Source: Caenispirillum bisanense (GTDB lineage: Bacteria > Pseudomonadota > Alphaproteobacteria > Rhodospirillales > Rhodospirillaceae). Taken from it: DNA of 64,000 bases. The notes under the pieces were generated by a model. The model was not told the origin of the DNA, ran no database searches, and worked only from the letters and a program-made list of their open reading frames with translations. This document shows, one piece after another, positions 61,008 to 64,000 of this stretch. The first letter of the stretch is position 1. Each line of letters starts with the position of its first letter. Location: contig NZ_OCNJ01000008.1 in NCBI RefSeq assembly GCF_900230255.1, forward strand, positions 186,001-250,000. Reading direction: 5' to 3'. The position numbers and the translations under genes are program-made.

Positions 61008-63287
61008 TCAGCGCCGCACGGCGTCGTGGGCCGCCAGCACCGCCATGTGCACCATGTCGGAGACGGTGGCGTCCATGTTGACGATCTGCGCCGGCTGCGA
61101 CAGGCCCATGAGGATCGGCCCGATCACCGTGCCGCCGCCCAGCTTCTGCAGCAGCTTGTAGCTGATGTTGGCGGAATGCAGGCCGGGCATGATGAGCACG
61201 TTGGCCGGCCCCGACAGGCGGGTGAAGGGGTACTTCTCCTGCAGCTCGGGGTCGAGGGCGGTGTCGGCGCCCATCTCGCCGTCGTACTCGAAGTCGACGC
61301 CGCGGTTCTCCAGCTCGGCGACGGCGAGGCGGACATGGCCGGGAACCTCGCCCTCCGGGTTGCCGAAGTTGGAGTAGGACAGCAGCGCGACGCGCGGCTC
61401 GTGGCCCATCTGGCGGGCCTTTTCCGCCGTCTGCACGGCGATGTCGGCCAGCTGCTCGGCGGTCGGGGTTTCATGCACAGTGGTGTCGGCGATGAACACC
61501 GTGCGGCCGCGGATGACCATGACCGTCAGGCCGAACACCAGCTTGCCCGGCTCGGGGTCGATGGCGCGCTGGATCTCGGTGAAGGCCTGGTAGTAGCTGC
61601 GGGTCAGGCCGGTCACCATGGCGTCGGCGTCGCCCATGGCGACCATGGTGGCGGCGAAGATGTTGCGGTCCTGGTTCACCAGACGCTGGGCGTCGCGGTA
61701 GAGGGCGCCGCGGCGCTGCAGGCGCTTGTACAGGAAATCGGTGTAGCGGGCGTTGTGCTGCGACAGCTTGGCGTTGACGATCTCCAGGCCCTGGGCGGCG
61801 CCGGCGAGGCCGAGCTGCTTCAGGGTCTCGGCGATGCGCTCCTCGCGGCCGACCAGGATGGCCTGGCCGTAGCCGGCGTTGCGGTAGGCGAGCGCGGCGC
61901 GGATGGACTTTTCCTCCTCGCCCTCGGCGAAGACCACGCGCTGCGGGTTGGCGATCACCTGATCGGCGATGGCCTGCAGGCTGGCCGCCGTCGGGTCGAG
62001 GCGGGCCGACAGTTCGTGGCGGTAGCCGTCCAGGTCGATGATCGGCCGGCGCGCCACGCCGGTGTCCATGGCCGCCTGCGCGACGGCCGGCGGGATGGTG
62101 TAGATGAGGCGCGGGTCGAACGGCACCGGGATGATGTATTCCGGCCCGAAGCGCAGCTTGCGCCCCGAATAGGCGGCCGCCACCTCGTCGGGCACGTCCT
62201 CGCGCGCCAGGCTGGCGATGGCCTGGGCGGCGGCGATCTTCATGGCCTCGTTGATGGTCGTCGCCCGCACGTCGAGCGCCCCGCGGAAGATGTAGGGGAA
62301 GCCCAGCACGTTGTTGATCTGGTTGGCGTAGTCGGAGCGGCCGGTGGCCATGATGGCGTCGCCGCGCACCGACTGCACCTCTTCCGGCGTGATCTCGGGG
62401 TCGGGGTTGGCCATGGCGAAGATGATGGGGCGGTCAGCCATGCCCTCGACCATCTCCGGCGTCACGGCGCCCTTCACCGACAGGCCGAAGAACACGTCGG
62501 CGCCCTTCATGGCGTCTTCCAGCGTGCGCACGTCGGTCTCGATGGCGTGGGCGCTCTTCCACTGGTTCAGGTCGGTGCGGCCCTTGTGGATGACGCCCTT
62601 GGTGTCGCACAGGGTGACGTTGTCGTGGCGCACGCCCATGGCCTTGACCAGCTCGACGCAGGCGATGGCGGCGGCGCCGGCGCCGTTGACGACGATCTTC
62701 ACCGTGTCGATGGAGCGCTCGGTCATCTCCAGCGCGTTCAGCAGGCCGGCGGCGGCGATGATGGCCGTGCCGTGCTGGTCGTCATGGAACACCGGAATGT
62801 CCATGATCTCGCGCAGCTGCTGCTCGATGATGAAGCACTCGGGCGCCTTGATGTCTTCCAGGTTGATGCCGCCGAAGGACGGACCGAGGAAGCGCACGCA
62901 GTTGATGAATTCATCCACGTCGCGGGTGTCGACCTCGAGGTCGATGGCGTCGACGTCGGCGAACTTCTTGAACAGGACGGCCTTGCCCTCCATCACCGGC
63001 TTGCCGGCCAGCGCGCCCAGGTCGCCCAGGCCGAGCACGGCGGTGCCGTTGGAGATGACGGCCACCAGATTGCCCTTGGCGGTGTAGTCGTAGGCCAGCG
63101 ACGGGTCGCGGGCGATTTCCTTGCAGGGCGCGGCGACGCCGGGGGAATAGGCCAGCGACAGGTCGCGCTGGGTGGTCAGCGGTTTGGTCGGCGTGATCTC
63201 GATCTTGCCCGGCCGCCCGGAGGCGTGCATGAGCAGGCTTTCGTGTTCGAGATTCTTGCGGCTCTGCTTGCTGGTATCGTCTTCCAT
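61008..63287 (-). CDS. maeB: NADP-dependent malic enzyme with phosphotransacetylase-like domain
   Basis: A 759-residue MaeB that converts malate to pyruvate and CO2 with NADP. The N-terminal malic enzyme part (about 1-430) has [45 protein letters not shown] and the nucleotide-binding [17 protein letters not shown]. The C-terminal part (about 435-759) is phosphotransacetylase-like ([41 protein letters not shown]), as in MaeB, where it is thought to be regulatory. It lies just upstream of phoR on the same strand. Confidence 0.97.
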   Translation of the reverse strand: MEDDTSKQSRKNLEHESLLMHASGRPGKIEITPTKPLTTQRDLSLAYSPGVAAPCKEIARDPSLAYDYTAKGNLVAVISNGTAVLGLGDLGALAGKPVMEGKAVLFKKFADVDAIDLEVDTRDVDEFINCVRFLGPSFGGINLEDIKAPECFIIEQQLREIMDIPVFHDDQHGTAIIAAAGLLNALEMTERSIDTVKIVVNGAGAAAIACVELVKAMGVRHDNVTLCDTKGVIHKGRTDLNQWKSAHAIETDVRTLEDAMKGADVFFGLSVKGAVTPEMVEGMADRPIIFAMANPDPEITPEEVQSVRGDAIMATGRSDYANQINNVLGFPYIFRGALDVRATTINEAMKIAAAQAIASLAREDVPDEVAAAYSGRKLRFGPEYIIPVPFDPRLIYTIPPAVAQAAMDTGVARRPIIDLDGYRHELSARLDPTAASLQAIADQVIANPQRVVFAEGEEEKSIRAALAYRNAGYGQAILVGREERIAETLKQLGLAGAAQGLEIVNAKLSQHNARYTDFLYKRLQRRGALYRDAQRLVNQDRNIFAATMVAMGDADAMVTGLTRSYYQAFTEIQRAIDPEPGKLVFGLTVMVIRGRTVFIADTTVHETPTAEQLADIAVQTAEKARQMGHEPRVALLSYSNFGNPEGEVPGHVRLAVAELENRGVDFEYDGEMGADTALDPELQEKYPFTRLSGPANVLIMPGLHSANISYKLLQKLGGGTVIGPILMGLSQPAQIVNMDATVSDMVHMAVLAAHDAVRR

Positions 63288-63315
63288 GGTGCTGACCGTT
63301 TTCCCCGGGGTGTTT

Positions 63316-63344
63316 GCGGCGCCCGGGGTGGTCCCGGGCGCCGC
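63316..63344 (-). terminator. Strong hairpin between the end gene and maeB (possible terminator)
   Basis: A 12-bp perfect stem GCGGCGCCCGGG / CCCGGGCGCCGC around 5 bases, downstream of the leftward gene at 63382. It is not followed by a clear T-run, so an attenuator or Rho-assisted terminator is possible. Confidence 0.5.
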
Positions 63345-63381
63345 AGGGTCGTGAAGGGCGGACTGAGGGGCGCGCGGACCG

Positions 63382-63903
63382 TTACGGTTCGGTGCGGGCG
63401 GGACCGACGTGCAGGTGGATGTTGCTGGCGCCGTGGCGTTCCAGGATCTCCCGCGCCTTGGGCTCGCGCGCGGCCGGATCGGCGGTCACGTCGGCCCACA
63501 GGGCGACGGAGCCGGCGGCCAGCTCGCGGGCGAATTCCTCGGTGTCGGGCAGCGAGGTCACTTCCTCCACCAGGTCGCGCACGGCGGCGATGCCGACGCC
63601 GGCCCCCACCAGGGCGGCGATGGCCGCGCCGGTCGGGCCGGAGGCGAGCGCGATGAGGCCGGCGCCCACCAGCGGCACCTCGTAGCGCCATTCGGTCAGC
63701 AGCGGCAGCAGGCGTTCGCGCAGCGACAGCTCGCCGTCGCCGCGGCCGACGTCGATGGCCTCGTGGCTGGTCAGCAGCGACAGGTCGGTGCGGTCGAAGC
63801 CGGCGGCGCGCAGGTCCTTGATGGCCTGTTCCAGGCTGTCGCGGTCGGCGAACAGGCCGACCACTTCGCGGTGTTCGGGCGTGCCGGGCGTGGTGTCGGA
63901 CAA
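63382..63903 (-). CDS. Hypothetical protein with Gly/Ala-rich hydrophobic segment
   Basis: About 173 residues, family not firmly recognised. The start region REVVGLFADRDSLEQAIKDLRAAGFDRTDLSLL resembles the N-terminal domain of general-stress or heat-induced proteins of the YflT type. A central PLVGAGLIALASGPTGAAIAALVGAGVGIAAV stretch looks like a paired membrane or glycine-zipper helix, and the ending resembles a small ferredoxin-like fold. A reading from ATG at 63978 is open, but its first 25 codons are AT-rich at the third position, unlike the rest; the TTG at 63903 is therefore preferred. Confidence 0.65.
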   Translation of the reverse strand: MSDTTPGTPEHREVVGLFADRDSLEQAIKDLRAAGFDRTDLSLLTSHEAIDVGRGDGELSLRERLLPLLTEWRYEVPLVGAGLIALASGPTGAAIAALVGAGVGIAAVRDLVEEVTSLPDTEEFARELAAGSVALWADVTADPAAREPKAREILERHGASNIHLHVGPARTEP

Positions 63904-64000
63904 GGAGATCGTTTCCCGTAGGCTTGGGGTTTCGCAACAAAACTTCGGGCGCGTATTCTGCCCCACAGGGCCCTTCATGCATAGCCCCGCGTGAGGGTAT

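Noticed and set aside
1-64000. tRNA and rRNA genes
   Set aside because: No cloverleaf pattern or conserved rRNA segment was noticed in any intergenic region; a covariance-model scan was not possible.

Overview
The window is a GC-rich (roughly 70 percent) stretch of an alphaproteobacterial chromosome, most likely of Rhodospirillales type; the genus cannot be fixed from the sequence. The clues are the gene order mnmG-mnmE...rho-hemJ-hemH-hemE | ppsR-maf-aroE-coaE-dnaQ, which is the classic alphaproteobacterial origin neighbourhood, a DivL-like kinase with tyrosine in place of histidine, the hprK-rapZ-EIIA-HPr-EI regulatory PTS, a DUF1150 gene near an Hsp20 gene, and a cluster of GANTC (CcrM-type) sites. 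No tRNA, rRNA, CRISPR array, prophage or insertion-sequence gene was seen.

Layout. 0-11 kb: leftward genes for tRNA modification (mnmG partial, mnmE), rho and haem synthesis (hemJ, hemH, hemE). They are interrupted at 2.2-6.6 kb by a five-gene block (2Fe-2S ferredoxin, DUF6489, YyaL-like, ogt, qor) that is bracketed by two related inverted-repeat elements. 11.04-11.46 kb: probable oriC, with DnaA boxes, a parS-like site and nine GANTC sites; a perfect parS 16-mer lies at 6560. 11.5-15.2 kb: rightward ppsR, maf, aroE, coaE, dnaQ. 15.2-22.3 kb: small membrane proteins, nudC, a MarR regulator, an orphan response regulator, ribA, a methyltransferase, an unknown Ala-rich protein and an L,D-transpeptidase.

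22.4-30 kb: a leftward cobalamin operon, cbiX-cobH-cobL-cobI-cbiG/cobJ-(CigR/RcnB-like)-cobM-(TSUP permease), nearly all coupled by ATGA or GTGA overlaps and preceded by a good sigma70-type promoter. 30-41 kb: a coiled-coil protein, a DUF418 protein, a leftward tesA-FIST-thpR-VOC-PRC cluster, the divergent ybbA-ybbP ABC system with a methyltransferase gene between its two genes, and an AEC carrier.

41-50 kb: the regulatory PTS operon, ahcY with a perfect 20-bp palindrome just upstream of its promoter, a zeta-toxin-like gene pair and the DivL-like pseudokinase. 50-63.9 kb: a PAS/HAMP histidine kinase divergent from two tandem AapJ-like binding proteins without transporter genes, a DUF2892-like protein, DUF1150 and Hsp20, a TPR lipid- or envelope-type secreted protein, an epimerase-like protein, phoU and phoR without pst genes, the malic enzyme maeB, and an unknown Gly/Ala-rich membrane protein. 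REP-type hairpins occur at 39.9-40.1, 45.1 and 58.4-58.6 kb.

No wholly new defence or mobile system stands out. The most interesting features are the origin architecture, the repeat-bracketed block beside it, the secreted CigR/RcnB-like protein built into the B12 operon, the kinase/twin-binding-protein locus, and the DivL-like protein.
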